Below, piece after piece: positions 11,287 to 23,715 of a DNA stretch of 64,000 bases. Within the stretch, counting starts at the first letter, position 1, and each line of letters starts with the position of its first letter. A program made the translations under genes and the position numbers. The stretch covers positions 223,265,882 to 223,329,881 of the forward strand of contig JAYESD010000002.1 of NCBI GenBank assembly GCA_036927565.1. Direction: 5' to 3'. Origin of the DNA: Tuctoria greenei (Eukaryota > Streptophyta > Magnoliopsida > Poales > Poaceae). The notes under the pieces were generated by a model, which ran no database searches, was not told where the DNA came from, and was given only the letters and a program-made list of their open reading frames with translations.

Positions 11287-11769
11287 CTATAAACCGGTAC
11301 AGCGCTTACCTACCAATAATGGCATGGTAGAATAGGATATTCTCCATTCTGAAGTTCTCTGGTGTCCATACGGGATAACACTCTCTGGTCCTACCCTTAA
11401 GAATGGTCTCGATGGGGCGAGCTTAGACATGGGGATCTTCATCTTGTCAAAGGCCGCACTAATGATGAGGTTGAGGCTAGCTCGACCATCTACTAGGACG
11501 TGGTAGAACTTCACGTTGACTATGGTGGGGGCGATGAGGAGGTGCGGAAGCCCGACTCCCACCATGTTCTCAGGGCAGTCGAAGGCGTCGAAGTAGATTG
11601 GAGTCTCCATCCATCTGTGATGCGGTGCTATGGCATGAGTAGAGGCTGTTGAGGCCATTGCCCAGCACAGGGTCTTGATCGCACTCCTGAATGCGGGTTC
11701 CCAAGATCCTCCACAGATGACGTGAAGCGCCTTTCGACACTCGAGATTGCTATTGAGGTCGTAGTTCAC
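11287..11769 (-). pseudogene. Gypsy-B gag C-terminal tail and aspartic protease
   Basis: Minus-strand frame of 160 codons. Its N-terminal half has HHRWMETPIYFDAFDCPEN, a conserved signature just ahead of the protease in Tat-type elements. The protease follows (FYHVLVDGRASLNLI; the usual D-G-G/A-A/S is here DGRAS). Its 3' side decays at 11287 into the linker. Confidence 0.8.
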
Positions 11770-11953
11770 CGCCTAGAGAACCACTTCCATAGTGTGTTTC
11801 AGCCTCTGGAACTCCATCTGCATGTCTTCGTCGGCATGTTGGTCGACCTTTCATGGCTTGATCTTGCCGCTACTCAAAGGCTTGATGAACACCATGGTGG
11901 TGAAAAGCGCTACTACTTTTTTGACGGAAAACGCCCTTACCTGGAACGCCAAA
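11770..11953 (-). other. Gypsy-B leader and primer-binding site; gag deleted
   Basis: Only ~180 bases separate the LTR from the pre-protease frame, so nearly all of gag has been lost. Directly next to the LTR the minus strand reads TTTGGCGTTCCAGG, resembling the TGGCGC-type primer-binding site of Tat elements with a few changes. Confidence 0.6.
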
Positions 11954-12979
11954 TGTCGAAGTATTAATGCGAGATTTCCCCCAGATCTACTAAGGAGTAG
12001 TCTGTGCAGGTTCTTTGTTCAGCGGGGCTTAGGCCTCAATCAAGTGTTCTAGCGGAAGATAGTATTACACAGTGGTTTTTACGTGGTTCGGGCCGCAAGT
12101 ATAACACCCTACTCCACAGTGGGTAGTATTGCTAGTATGTGTGTATGCGTGTGTGTGATGTTCGGTCCTTTGTAACGGTGGCTGTCTGGGCCTTTTATAG
12201 ACAAGGTCAGGCGCCTTACAAGTGGGGTCCCAGGGCCCAACAGGTGGTCCTGGGACGATCTTATCGTAAAGATCTAAGGCTTCTTGTATAAGCTTGCTCT
12301 GACCGAGGCAGTGAAGACTCACCGTCTTGCCGTCTCTCTTGTCAGTAGCTTACGCGCCGTGCTGACGGTGGCAGAAGGTGTCCCGTCGGCTGGTCTTGTC
12401 ACTGCAAGCTACCCACTTGGTTAAGTGGGATAGGCCTGCAGCGCCTTCACTGTGATGCGATTGGTCATAACGGCCTCTGACCGTTGGCGTGCTCCGCGTT
12501 GTGCGCCAGAGGTGGGTGCGCGTCTTCAATGCTTGACATGGGCAGGGTGCACCATACCTTGACTTCCGCATCTTACCGTCTGAGGCGAGCTGTGGGACAC
12601 GTGGCAGCGTCGGGGCTGATTTTCGCCGGGGAGGTCAAACCTGGTCCTTCGTGACGTGTGGCAGCTCCGGAGCTCGTGAGGGGACATGTCATCTCTGGGC
12701 CCTTTCCAGTGAGGGGTGCTGGTCCTGGCGTTCGGTGCCACATGGCTGTACGGGGGTGCTCCACCAAGGTTGGGTGAGGTCCCATCCCTACACGTGGCGA
12801 CTCGGGAGCCCGTCACACCAGAGGGGCCAAGTCCCATCTTCAAGGCTTACGTTGCATCACCGGAGCTCAATCTTGAGGGAGGCAGAGGTCTTGGTTCTTA
12901 TGGAACAAGTGGCAGCTCTGGACGCGCCTCAGTGTCTTCATCATGTGTATGAGGGTACCCCGTCTGCAGGGTACCGACA
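11954..12979 (-). repeat. Gypsy-B 5' LTR
   Basis: 1,026 bp, minus orientation, bounded by TGTCG...CGACA. On the minus strand it starts TGTCGGTACCC. A TATAAAA-type box (ctataaaaggcc) lies near 12200, followed by 'gtggttcgg...' and 'acaccctactccaca' blocks typical of grass Tat LTRs. It is inserted in Athila ORF1: GAATT (12980-12984) is the right-hand target site. The partner is off the left edge. Confidence 0.85.
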
Positions 12980-13236
12980 GAATTGCATGGAGAGAAGGCA
13001 TGAACCTCTCTCCTCTATGTGAGCAAAATTCTCCCATCCAAGTGCACGCCAAATGGAAAAGAATTCGGAATCGATACCTTTTTTGGAGATCAAATCCGGA
13101 TCATAAGCTTTCATATGAGAAAACTCACGATCTTGGAGGAGCTTGCGCGCTTGATCTTCAACTTCACTTTGAATGTTGAGGTCGCCGTCATGGAGAAGTT
13201 GTCGTGGGTTGCTCCTCTCACCCATGGGAGTGTCCT
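12980..13236 (-). pseudogene. Athila-type ORF1, second piece
   Basis: Minus-strand coding piece with MGERSNPRQLLHD, then a segment matching the conserved 'GIDSEFFSIWRALGWENFA' and 'GSCLLSMQF' pattern of the Athila ORF1 family. It is cut on the left by Gypsy-B and on the right by element A. If element A and one target duplication are set aside, its frame stays open into the piece at 35434-35554, so both belong to one pre-existing ORF. The role of this protein in Athila elements is not settled. Confidence 0.8.
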
Positions 13237-13527
13237 TGTTGACGGCTATTATATACCAATTTCACTCGTCAATATAACTCAATAATGTGAAGGAAATATC
13301 ATTCCTTGAACACATCACCTCTTTATTTAACCTATTTCCACTTGTCCTTGGAGAAATTTGTGCATGCAAGTATTTTATACAGAATTGAAGTGAAACAAGG
13401 GGATGGATCCTATAAAATATCATTACTACCAATCAAGCACCGACATGTGGCACCACATGGATCAAATGGCCCACCTATCAGTGACCTGGAGAATGCACAC
13501 ACGAAACGGTGCACTAACAAGGTCGGC

Positions 13528-16500
13528 TGTGGGGACCGGAATCCCGACCGCCAAGGATCTCATTGGGTGGTGTCGTGCGATGCGACATCCAACAGTATAC
13601 AAGAATAGAACGAGAACAAATTTACAATACCAAGTCTTTATTGACAAGCACAACGGAAGTTTTAAAAGTACTAGCGGAAGGAAAGAGAACTATACATCAT
13701 AGCTACGCTCTCAGCACTAGCTATGCAAAAGCAATGTCATCCATGCCCTAGATACTTTGCACTAGCAACACACAATTCACGGCGGCGTGCAGGGTTCCCA
13801 CTCGGCTGTAAACCCTGGAGGGGGTGCAGCCTCGTTTTTAAACCAGTGATCAGTCGTATAATCTGCAAAAACTCGTTAACTGCAAACGGGAGCATAAGGC
13901 TCAGCAAGACTAACCAGTCTCACTAGACATATGCAAGGATGAGTACTAAACATAGGTAAGTAAAGCATAAGGACTCGCCTATAAGTGGATCCTTATAGTC
14001 ATGTTTTATTTAGCACCTGACATTCCTCAGGCACGACACATCATAGACTCCACAAATCAAACAAGAAACGCTTTGCCAATGATATGACGTGCACAAGGCA
14101 CATAATGCTATTACAGCTAAAGTACGGGGAAACTGTAAACTTTTAATTGTACTATCTCTAAGCCAAACAAGGTTGTTCAAGCAATTTGTAACCGATACAT
14201 CATATTCGTCTGATTTCTTTAGTATTTACTACGTCACGGTACAGTGAACAAGTGGTACTCTATTACCGCGAGGGACGGTGATTGCAATCAGGACATACCC
14301 GGAATAACACGACACATACACACTTTCGGAAATGCCAGCGAGTACTTTCAGCAGTACCTACATAACAGTTCAGTACTAGTCGTATATGGCCACCTTTCAC
14401 TGAACACTCGAATGTCGAACCGGTCGATCCGTCACAAGCACGAGGTCACTGCGTGGGGTTTACTCTGACGTGCCCACCAGCTGATTTCAGAAAGTGCGGA
14501 ATAAAACGAAACGGAATGCCTCGACAAACCAGTATCAAGCTACGTCAGTTAACTGGAGCCCATTCCTCCAGTATGTCGCCGGTACAATTCAAGCTTGTCC
14601 AGCAGGACCGCACACGAAACGGTCCTCAATCAACACAAGCAGGGCTACGCACGTGAGACCACGTCTCACTGCATCCTATCCACTGCCCGGTCTCAATTTC
14701 ATATTCATAAACCATTTTCTTATTCTAGAATCCCCCGTGTGATAAAATTCCTATCTCGCGAGTAGATTCCAACTACTCGACTTCTACCGAATTCCTATGA
14801 GCATAAGCATAGCAGTGTCTACTCAACGGGCCGTAGACGTACCCAAGACTCCATAGGATTTGTGGGGCATGCAAGTGGATGTCAAACACCTTAAACGTAA
14901 TGCACAATCATCTGAAGATGAAAGGTGAATGAAAACTGTAAAATACTGTAAGGAACTTAAATGCGAACCGAGGCTTGCCTTAATGCGAGTTTGAGTCTAT
15001 GTCAGTTTCTGGCAGCTGGACCTCCAAGGCTTCCGGCTGCTCCTCGACTTCAGCTACTACACGGTATGCATATACTAGGTATAAATGATATTGTGAATAA
15101 TTAATATGCTTAAGGTGGGGTGTGTATATTAAGATACAATAAGACAACTATCTTAATTGACTTTGGCATTTTTATGGTGTATACTAGATATTATGGGGAA
15201 GACTCTTGCAAGGAACAGGAGATGAGAAAGGATGTTTGTTATTCTTAACAATTATGGTAAGCAATAAGCTCCCTTAATTTTTTGGTTGAAATTTTGGAGA
15301 TATATTATGGCTACCAAGGGCTGTATCATGTAGAGGGGGTCTCACTGGTTCTAGGAAAATTTGTTTCACAATTTTTTGAGTTTTCTACAGGAAGAAACTG
15401 ATTTTTAAAGTTTGGTTAAATTTCTGGAAATTGATTTTTCCATTTTTCTCAATTTATAGCTACATAGAGGTTTGGGACATAGATCAACCGAGTATTTTAA
15501 GTCCAAAGAACTTGAAATTTTTACTGGATATCACATGTATGAATTATAGGATTCTGACCAAAATTGGGAATTTTTTAATTAACAGAACTTTAGGAATGAA
15601 TTCTTTAAGCATTTTGATTATCTGAATTTTGGAGAAATTCCAATGGCTTTTCATACAAACCCAAGTGCACCACTGGACAATATTCTTCATGCTGGTTCTA
15701 ACAAAATTTATCTGGGAATTATTGGATAATTATACTAAAAGTTATGGATTTTATAAGTTGGGATTGAATCTGGATTTAATTTTCTATTGGAAATTTCAAA
15801 TAAAAGGGGCTGGTCCCACTTCATTTGAATTCGACCAATCGGACCGGAGCCACACCGGGGGTCACAGGGTTTAACCGCGCAGCCACACCGGATCCTATCC
15901 GCAACTGATCCCACGCGAGTGGGTTACGCTGACCGGTGGGGCCTGCGTCTCCGTCTACCTCCCGACGCGGCGGTGCTCCTCGCCGGAAAGGTGCCTCACC
16001 GGAACTGGTGCGTAAACCTCCTCTCGGCCTCGCCGTGACCGCTCCACCCTAGAATCGACTGCTCAAGACGTTGGTGGGGTCCAATCATGTCAGCGATGGC
16101 CCGAGACGGCGGCGCGACGGCGACGGCGGAGCTAGGGAGTCGGTCTTCGTCGAAAATGCTTGGGAATGGCTCAATCGACTCGGGAAAAGCTCGGGAAGGT
16201 TCCTGGGAACTCCAGGATGATGATTTGGGGGTCAGGTTGGGGAGAAATCATCGTCAAAGTTGAACTCGACGGCGAGGTACGGGTTTTCAATCGGCGGCCA
16301 TGAAAACTCAAAATCCGACCTCGTTTCTCGATGCCTTTCTCTCAATTTTTGAGAGGTGATGCACATGGAGGTCTAGGAGATAATACCTTACTGGATTGAC
16401 AATTAATCGTATGTAGAAACGGAATTTAAACGGTAATCTATCGACATAGTTATGAACTATTTTAGGGAAAACTGGAGATAAAAGAGCTAGGAAGCATGAC

Positions 16501-17775
16501 AGTGTCTGGAACTTCACAAGAAGCATCTAGGTACCTTTGCGCACCTTATTGCTTCAAAGAGGGAAATGGAATCGGCTTGGAGTGGTCTGTCCTCGTAGAA
16601 CAGGAAGCTTCCATTCGCGACCTCACCCGCAAGCGTCGAGGAACTTCGAAATACCACACATATAAGCAGTGAATCAAACAAGCGATTGGACAGGAAGGAA
16701 GAGCAACTAGTTGAGCAACCTTTTGCTGTTGGAAGCACTGCTATTCTTTGCCTTTTTTGGCCGGTGCGTCGAGAATGGCGGCAGCAGTGCAGTGCAGTGG
16801 CGGAAGAATGAAAACAGAGGCGAGCGCTTGGGGTGGTGTCCACCGCTACCGGGAGAGAGTATTTATAGGCCGGGGAGGAGTAGGAGAGACGCCATGAAGC
16901 AGGCAGGTGAGCAGCTCCATGGAGCTTTGCATGCGGCGCGGTGTCGAGCGGAGGAACGCCGGAAAAACGGCGTGCAGAGCCGCTTCGAGTGAGTCCCACT
17001 GACTGGTGGGTCCCATGACCCGTATCCCTGTCCCTCCTCTGCAGACTTCAATTCTCCTACCAAATGGTGTCCAAAAATTCAAGATTTTTGTGGGGAGGCT
17101 CAAATAATTATCTAGAATTTGATTCTGCAATTGTATTTTGAATTGGAGCAAGTTTCAATTGGATTTCAAATTCAAATTTGAATTTGGATGGAATTCAATG
17201 GTGCCACTGTTTTAAATAGCAATTGAGTTCCAAAAATTGTGAAACTATGGGAATAAGTCAAGCAACATATGCTGAACATGAGTGTGTGTTCAAATCTTGA
17301 TGTTCAATTTAGTTGAACAGAATTCATAATTTGAATTCAAAACATGGTTTGAATTTGCTAAGCGTCTCAATTAAAATAGCAAATGAAGTTCAAAATTTAT
17401 GAAACTTTGCAGGAAGTCTATTTGGAATATTAGAAAACAATAGAAAAAGTTATGGCCTCTGAATTGAACAATTTTGACAGGGCCAAATATACAATAGTAT
17501 ATTTTCAATTTATATTAATTTGAATATCTATTTGGTACTACATATTAAATTGGCCTAGAAATCTTTCTTCAAATAATTCCAAACTTGGAAGAGAGGTCAA
17601 AAGAATTAATCTAAGTTCATTGGTGAAGTTTATTCCTCATGTTAATAAATTTAACCATGAGTAGAAGAAAAGTTTTGATGATCAGGTTCATAAACATGGC
17701 TATAGTTGGTCTCCATTAGGGTTAACAACCAATTTATAACTGAACCTCATATGAAGGAAAATGTGGGATTTTACA
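13528..17775 (-). repeat. LTR-X copy 1, 4.25-kb solo LTR
   Basis: Bounded on the plus strand by TGTGGGG...TTTTACA and flanked by perfect 5-bp duplications TCGGC (13523-13527 and 17776-17780). Comparison with the uninterrupted site near 23975 confirms the insertion point. The native strand is minus: it starts TGTAAAATCCC, has TATAAATA at 16867-16860 and AATAAA (TTTATT on plus) at 13642-13637. It lacks internal coding domains, so I call it a solo LTR. The GC-rich block at 15900-17000 has short overlapping frames on both strands that show no homology I recognise. Terminal sequence and size suggest a Tekay-like Gypsy family; this is inference. Confidence 0.8.
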
Positions 17776-17916
17776 TCGGCCAACCCCCCTAGTCGTCCGA
17801 CCTGGTCCTGGCGCCAAACACGGTCAAACAACACGTGTTGGCTCCTCTCGACTTGAAGAAGTTAGTGGTGACTGATTCATGCGCTTTTAGTTGTGGGAAC
17901 TGACCCTTCTCCAATC

Positions 17917-17924
17917 TATAAATA
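17917..17924 (+). promoter_or_regulatory. Element A 5' LTR TATA box
   Basis: TATAAATA followed by 'ggatcc', with a conserved copy at 24109-24116 in the 3' LTR (TATAAATA then 'ggacct'). The downstream 'cacttcaacacacac' stretch is also conserved, consistent with a transcription start region. Confidence 0.6.
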
Positions 17925-18998
17925 GGATCCTTCACTTCAACACACACTACTTGAGCATCATTCTATTGTATACACTAGTTTACTTAGTCCTTAGTGTAGT
18001 TAGGCTATAGAGAGGAGAGCCTCTAGTCCTAAGTCCAAGTTAGTAAAGGTATGGCCCATGTATCTTTTCTTATATTTGTGACTTTATGCGTAATAAATAT
18101 ATTATCTTTAGTCTTCTTTTATTCATATACTTGCATGAAGCATTTATAGTTTGATTGTGGATTCCATGTATGTGGTAGAAATAATCTTTATGATCATACC
18201 TTAATGTCATTATACTATCATCATAAACACTATAAACCCCCACTATAGTCTAAGTAGTTATGATTTGATCATGTTAATATGAATAACTTATGCTATGTCC
18301 CAACATTGGTTCAACGATGTTTAGGTTAGTCATTGACTTAGGGTCGCTTGTGCCGCAGCTTCTAAAGTATTTACTGAATATGCTAGCATGGTGCTAGGAT
18401 ATTTAAGTAACGTTGGATATGTCGTAGACCCGCGGATTGAAGAGGTAGGCAGTAGCTGGTGACAGCCCTATCTGTCCTTTGTAATCCTCCATGATCGACT
18501 ATGCCACAGGGTCTTTGCGGGAGTTGTCCTAGTGTTGCTCGAGGTAAACCTGTGCCCGATGTGTTGAACAACGTAGCACAGGGTTTCACCATTGACATGC
18601 ACATTAGTATCTAACCTAGGCTATGTATATGTATACTAGAAGCGTTGTAGGAGCAACTCCTCAACTCTTAGTCTAATCTCCATTAGGACCCATTTACCCC
18701 TAAGAATAGATTGCTTTGGTGTGTGTCACACTACCCAGATTATCGACTTACCCTATTTTGATAATTTATTTGTATCCCATAGCTTGATCATAAGAGTATT
18801 GTCTATTTTACTCCATTGCCTTCCTTTGGGATAAATATGATACCCTTGGAAGTACTCATGGATGAAATGCTAAACAACAATTTTCGTGCGCTTGTGGACC
18901 TCATCTCTTTGGAGTGATAATCTGTGACGTAAGAAACATCGACAAGCATTTCTGGCGCCGTCACCGGGGAAGGCAAAGGAAGTGAACGATAGCTATCA

Positions 18999-21934
18999 CT
19001 TGCAGTTAAGCTATAGGTACTAATAGTTATTAGATTGAATTAACCTTGTTTGTTTTCTCTTTTGTGGTCAAAATAGGGTAGTGTTGGCTAACCCACTTCA
19101 TGGGGTGGCCAACGAGGATGTCAGTGCTCAACAGCAAGATGATTCAAGGCGTACCTCAACAAATGTCTGCTAGGCAACACCATTGCCTTTCGCGGAAGAA
19201 TTCAGCTTCCAGTAGAAGCCAAAGTCATCCATCCCCAAGCTTGGGAGAGGCTCCAAGAGTTCTTTGTTTGCCTCCATCATGGGATGATATTTGGCTCTTC
19301 ATCCAACACTCATGTCATTGATTGGCTCCACCAATCAATGACCATATTTGTGCTGGTGCTGAAGGAGTCCTATTCTCATTCATCATGGATGAGAATATGG
19401 TCTCCACTCAAGGTGTTGATTGTAGAAGCTCTAGTTACATTAGCTTTGCATGCACAACACTTAACAAGGTGGACATGCTAGTTATGGAACTACACCTCCC
19501 ATTGAGTATCATGAAGACCAAGCCAATGGAGAAGTGTTTGGATGATCCAAGCCATGGATATTCACATGATTTGTCAAAATCCATGTCAACATGGGACACT
19601 AGGGAAATTATTTCCCTATAACCCATGGGGATTCTTCCTTTCAAACAACAATTCCAATGGCTATCAGTCACAAGGAGGTCAAGGGTGGAATAAACATAAC
19701 CCTTGTAATCAAGGAGGCTATAGAGGATTTCAATGGCTTTAAGATCAACTAGCCTACCTTGAAGTATCTTGTCCATGGCAAAGCAAGAAATCAATACAAC
19801 ATTTACATCAAGCTCTTGGCCAAGGACAAGAAACTTAAAAAGAGCATTCAATATCCAAGATATCCCACAATCACTTGTTGGGATCCCTACCCTTCGACCA
19901 AGCCCATGCCACCTAGGGCAAGTGACATTGTGGATGAAGCGTTTCTTGTTTGATTGTGGAGTCCACATGTCATCATGCCAAAGGAAGCTTTTGATCCATG
20001 ATCAAAGTATGGTTTGACCTTAAGGAATATCAAGAAGGTCGAAGTGAGACCCCTAAAGAAGGACAAGTCTCACCATGTCTATAAGGGAATATCTTCAAGA
20101 GGGAGAAGCTGTCACTCCATCAACAAGTATTTATTAAAATGACAGAGGAGCTAGGGCCATCATGTGGTCCACATGTCCAACTGACATGCCAAAGGAGATT
20201 TTGCATGTCAATCAATAGAAGTTGTCCACATCTTCGACTCCGGGATTGGACGACAATTCATCAAACTAAACAGGACAAAGGTAAGTCCCACTCATCAGAC
20301 TTCATAATTCGATGAGTCTTTGCCAATAGGTTGATTAGTAGTTATCTCATATTTGAGTTCCCAATTGCATTTTTGAATTCCCCATCAATCTTTGCATTTG
20401 CATTTAGCATGCTCGAATATTCACACTTGCATGTTGGAAAGTAAAATTTCCAACCATCATAAAACTAAAATTTTGAATTAGAAAATAAATTTATTTGGAT
20501 ATGAACCTTGGGCATAACCCCTTGAATTCATCTTCCTAATTCAACCCAAAAATAATTCCCTTAATATTCAATGCATTTGCATGTTGTTTCAAATTGGGCA
20601 AAACAATTTGACAAAGGGTACAACATGATTTTTAGCTAAAGTAACCCGTTTTTGAGTTGTTTTGTTTGTTTCAGATTTTTTTGCAGCTAGGACAAAATGT
20701 GTAAAGAGGTTGGAAGGCCCCATGAAGCGCATATCCCTCCATCAATCCCATTTTGAGTCCATGGTACAGGAATGCTCAAGATGGTGGTCCAAGGGAGGAA
20801 CAAGATGAAGCTCATTCAACTCCAACCCCAACATGGCAGGAGACATTGAACATGAAGGCTACACCAAAATCCATGGTCATGAGTTTCTCACAAAACGACC
20901 TTCAACCAAGATTACACTTCAATTGAGGTACCAGCTCAAATTTTCTGTCGTTTGAATTGCATTAGGATTTAATGATTTTTACTTACATTGGTAAGGAAGG
21001 TTTACACCTCATCATTCAGTTCTTATGCATCTTCACGAGAGTAAGTGTTGACATTACTCTTTTTTATTCTTCAAAAAGGAATGTCACCTTACATAGGAAT
21101 AAATTTAAACAAGTACATAGAATTTCATAAGCATTGCTAAAATTGACTTAAACATTTTCTGCCTAGGCAATGCTTATGGAATGACTTAATGGTTGAATTG
21201 GTTTGTAGCAACCTAGGAATAGTGATGTCAATATTTTGGATTTGAAACTCATTCATGCATGGATCACTTAATTTCAAATTCCTAGGCAAGAAATTAAAAA
21301 TATTCAGGAGGATAAAATTGAGAATATTGTTTGCCATGATCCAAATGACAACATTTGCTCTTCTGTAAAACTATGATGGTTAGAAATTTTACAAGATGAA
21401 GGGATCCATATAGTGTATTTGTATCACTTGCATTGCTATGAGTAGGAGATTTAGAAAAATGTGCAAATTCATTTATCAAAAAACCCCACACCTATCAATG
21501 ATTCATATATTGTTCATGAATACACTTGAAATTTGACACACTGCATCTTTGCTTTTGTTCTTCCTCGTATGTACAAATGAAGATTCGGTTACCTAACACG
21601 AAAACTTCATTTGTACAAGTATCGAGAGCTAACCATCCCTCTCTATCATAGAGAGGAAGTTTGCAGGAGTAATATTACAATGCAGGCATTCAAAGATCCG
21701 ATTGTTGGAACCCTAAGAGGATTCCATTTCAACAAATCTTGGCCAAGGAGTAAAATAGGATGGTTACCACCTATCAGAAATTGAGGCCGAAGGTCAACCA
21801 TAACTATACGAGACCGGAGATTTGACATGGAAACCCTTCGTGAGCAACCAATGGGCTCCTACGAATATGTGAGAGCATTATGCTCCCAACTATTCTAAAC
21901 ACTCATTCAAGCTCAACGGAATCGCCACCATCAT
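18999..21934 (+). pseudogene. Element A internal region: decayed gag-protease
   Basis: No long frame survives. At 19620-19740 there is a PYNPWGFFLSNNNSNGYQS stretch followed by Q/G/N-rich sequence like the C-terminus of Athila gag. At ~19945-20000 a protease relic appears (DCGVH where Athila has DLGAS, with MPKEAFD-like sequence one frame over). At ~20010-20060 'RNIKKVEVRPLKKD' parallels 'KHIQEVEVTPRKVD' in the host Athila at ~36460. The same gag-PR-tail order is therefore present in both elements. From ~20100 to 21934 I see AT-rich sequence with no recognisable gene. Confidence 0.6.
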
Positions 21935-22410
21935 TGGGTGTAAGTTATTCCTTTGTGTCTAAATAGTATGATGTACCTTAACCAAGGAATGGCAAGATCA
22001 CATCCAATGTATATTGGGTACATGTTGTTCCTATGTGGCTAGAAGGTAATTTATACCTTAGCCAAGGAACAACGGATCACACTCAACCCATGTTGAGTGC
22101 ACGTCATCCCTTTGTGGTTATAGGTATGTTGTACCTTAGCCAAGGAATAACGGATCATACTCTACACATGTTGGGTACATGTTACTCCTTTGTCGCTATA
22201 GGGTATCATTACCTTAGCCAAGGAATGACGGATCAGACCCAATGCATGAGGGGTACAAGTTATTCCTTTATGACAAGAAGGTATGATACACCTTAGCCAA
22301 AGAATGACAGAACACACTCAACGCATGTTGAGTGCACGTCATTCCTTTGTAGCCAAGGTTTATCATTACCTTAGCCAAGGAATAACAAGGTACATCCAAC
22401 CTATGGATAC
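21935..22410. repeat. Tandem array of ~78-bp hairpin-forming units
   Basis: Units beginning ACCTTAGCC start at 21975, 22055, 22133, 22211, 22290 and 22368 (spacing 80, 78, 78, 79, 78), with a partial unit before them. Each unit is self-complementary: 'gccaaggaatgac' pairs with 'gtcattcctttgtggc' later in the unit, and a central CACTCAAC-4nt-GTTGAGTG stem is perfect in two units (22080-22099 and 22315-22334). Tandem repeats upstream of the 3' LTR are known in Tat/Athila elements; palindromic units are less usual. Confidence 0.9.
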
Positions 22411-23715
22411 CTTAAGGTGTGGATGAGCGACATCAGCAACACTCCCCTCGACCACACTCGTGGAATCCATGGAAGGCAACCCAACATCGACACTCTACTT
22501 CTCCCATGTCAAACCCATGCTGCAACAAGGTTAGGCCAACCTCATGGCATACATCCGTCATTAGGGTTTTAGCCCTGGCACGAACCTTGAACAAGAACAG
22601 GCTTGGGGGAGGACCCCCACTTGAGGTAACTTGTATCACACCCCTTCCATATTTATTTCCATTCATCGACCATACAACTTGCATATAAAAAAATAAAAAA
22701 AAGTAGAGTAGATTTGCTTTCAAAATAAAATAAAAGATGTGCGGTAAGATTTACTTGGAATTCACATAGATGAAATGATGGATAGTTGCTCTATTTTAAT
22801 TTTTCTATGTCCCTAGTTTACAACTTACTACTCTTCAAAATATCGCTTTCATTGGCTAGAATTACTTTTGCCAGTATTTAGAAATTATAGGTAGCAAAAG
22901 CTTAATCCAACTCTAAGTTGTTGTGAGATATGATATAGTGATAGGGCTGCTATTCCTAGTTTGAAAGTGAAACTTAGATTTTTGGAGAAATTCTAAAAAG
23001 ATTTATGTTACTCTCATTTGATGGAAATACCTACCAAAGCCATATGATACATTACATCGATAGACATTACGCATATGCTATTTGTCTTCACATTGAGCTT
23101 TGTCAAACTAGTATAAACCTATGTGAGATTTCATTCATTACTTTTTGAATTCAAGACTTTACTTGCACATGCTATACTTCTACACTAGAAGAGAGCAAAT
23201 TCTCATGACTATTCCACAATAAAAAGAGAAACTCCATACCCTTCATGCTTAGTACTCTCTCCAAGTTCATTGCATAAAAAGGGAGTAGAAGACATGGCTA
23301 CAAGAAAAAGAAAAAAAAGGAGAAAATGCATGCTTAGCATGAGAAAAAAAAAAGAGAAAGAGAAAAGTAGCCATGTTCCATCCCTGCAAAATAAAAGAGT
23401 CCACCCATGTGAGATAATCAATTTGAGATACTTATAATATAAATTGAAATCCCCGAAATTCGAGTGGAACTTGATCTCTATGGCATGTGTGCTCCATTTG
23501 TTGTTCTATCTTTCAACCACCCATGAATAGGAGATGGCGTAAGCCCCATATGGACTTGAGATGTGTGAAGTACCATGCCAATTTTTGCAATAGTAGGTAG
23601 AGTATTTTGTTATGCACATGGTACTTTTGAAAACTAGAACATTGTAGCAACTCCCAATCATCAACCTAAAGTCTTGACTTTGCTCGGTACAAGCAAAGGA
23701 TAAGCTTGGAGAGTT
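22411..23715 (+). other. Element A 3' internal non-coding region
   Basis: AT-rich, with an A/G-rich run at 23278-23365 (for example gaaaaagaaaaaaaaggag). No supportable reading frame. A short purine-rich stretch 'aagcttggagag' at 23702-23713, just before the LTR, is the likely polypurine tract. Confidence 0.5.

Larger units (their letters stand above)
13237..18998 (+). repeat. Element A 5' LTR (split by solo LTR-X)
   Basis: LTR parts are 13237-13527 and 17776-18998, ~1.51 kb together. They are collinear with 23716-24541 plus 34777-35428. Near its end is an 'agcatttctggcgccgtcac' stretch resembling a tRNA-Asp primer-binding site. The counterpart of the 3' terminus places the LTR end ~50 bases further on, at 'agctatca'. 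See the finding on this boundary. Confidence 0.8.

Noticed and set aside
12065..12843. Several overlapping frames on both strands in the GC-rich stretch
   Set aside because: They lie inside the Gypsy-B LTR, between its TGTCG/CGACA ends. Composition keeps the frames open.
16514..16999. 161-codon minus-strand frame and overlapping plus frames
   Set aside because: Inside LTR-X. The corresponding block of copy 2 (45660-46670) has different, unaligned frames, so it is not conserved coding.
22033..22296. 87-codon frame with three repeats of a 'YLSQG' motif
   Set aside because: Produced by the 78-bp tandem units (26 codons). The array is palindromic non-coding DNA; units of 79 and 80 bases break the phase elsewhere.
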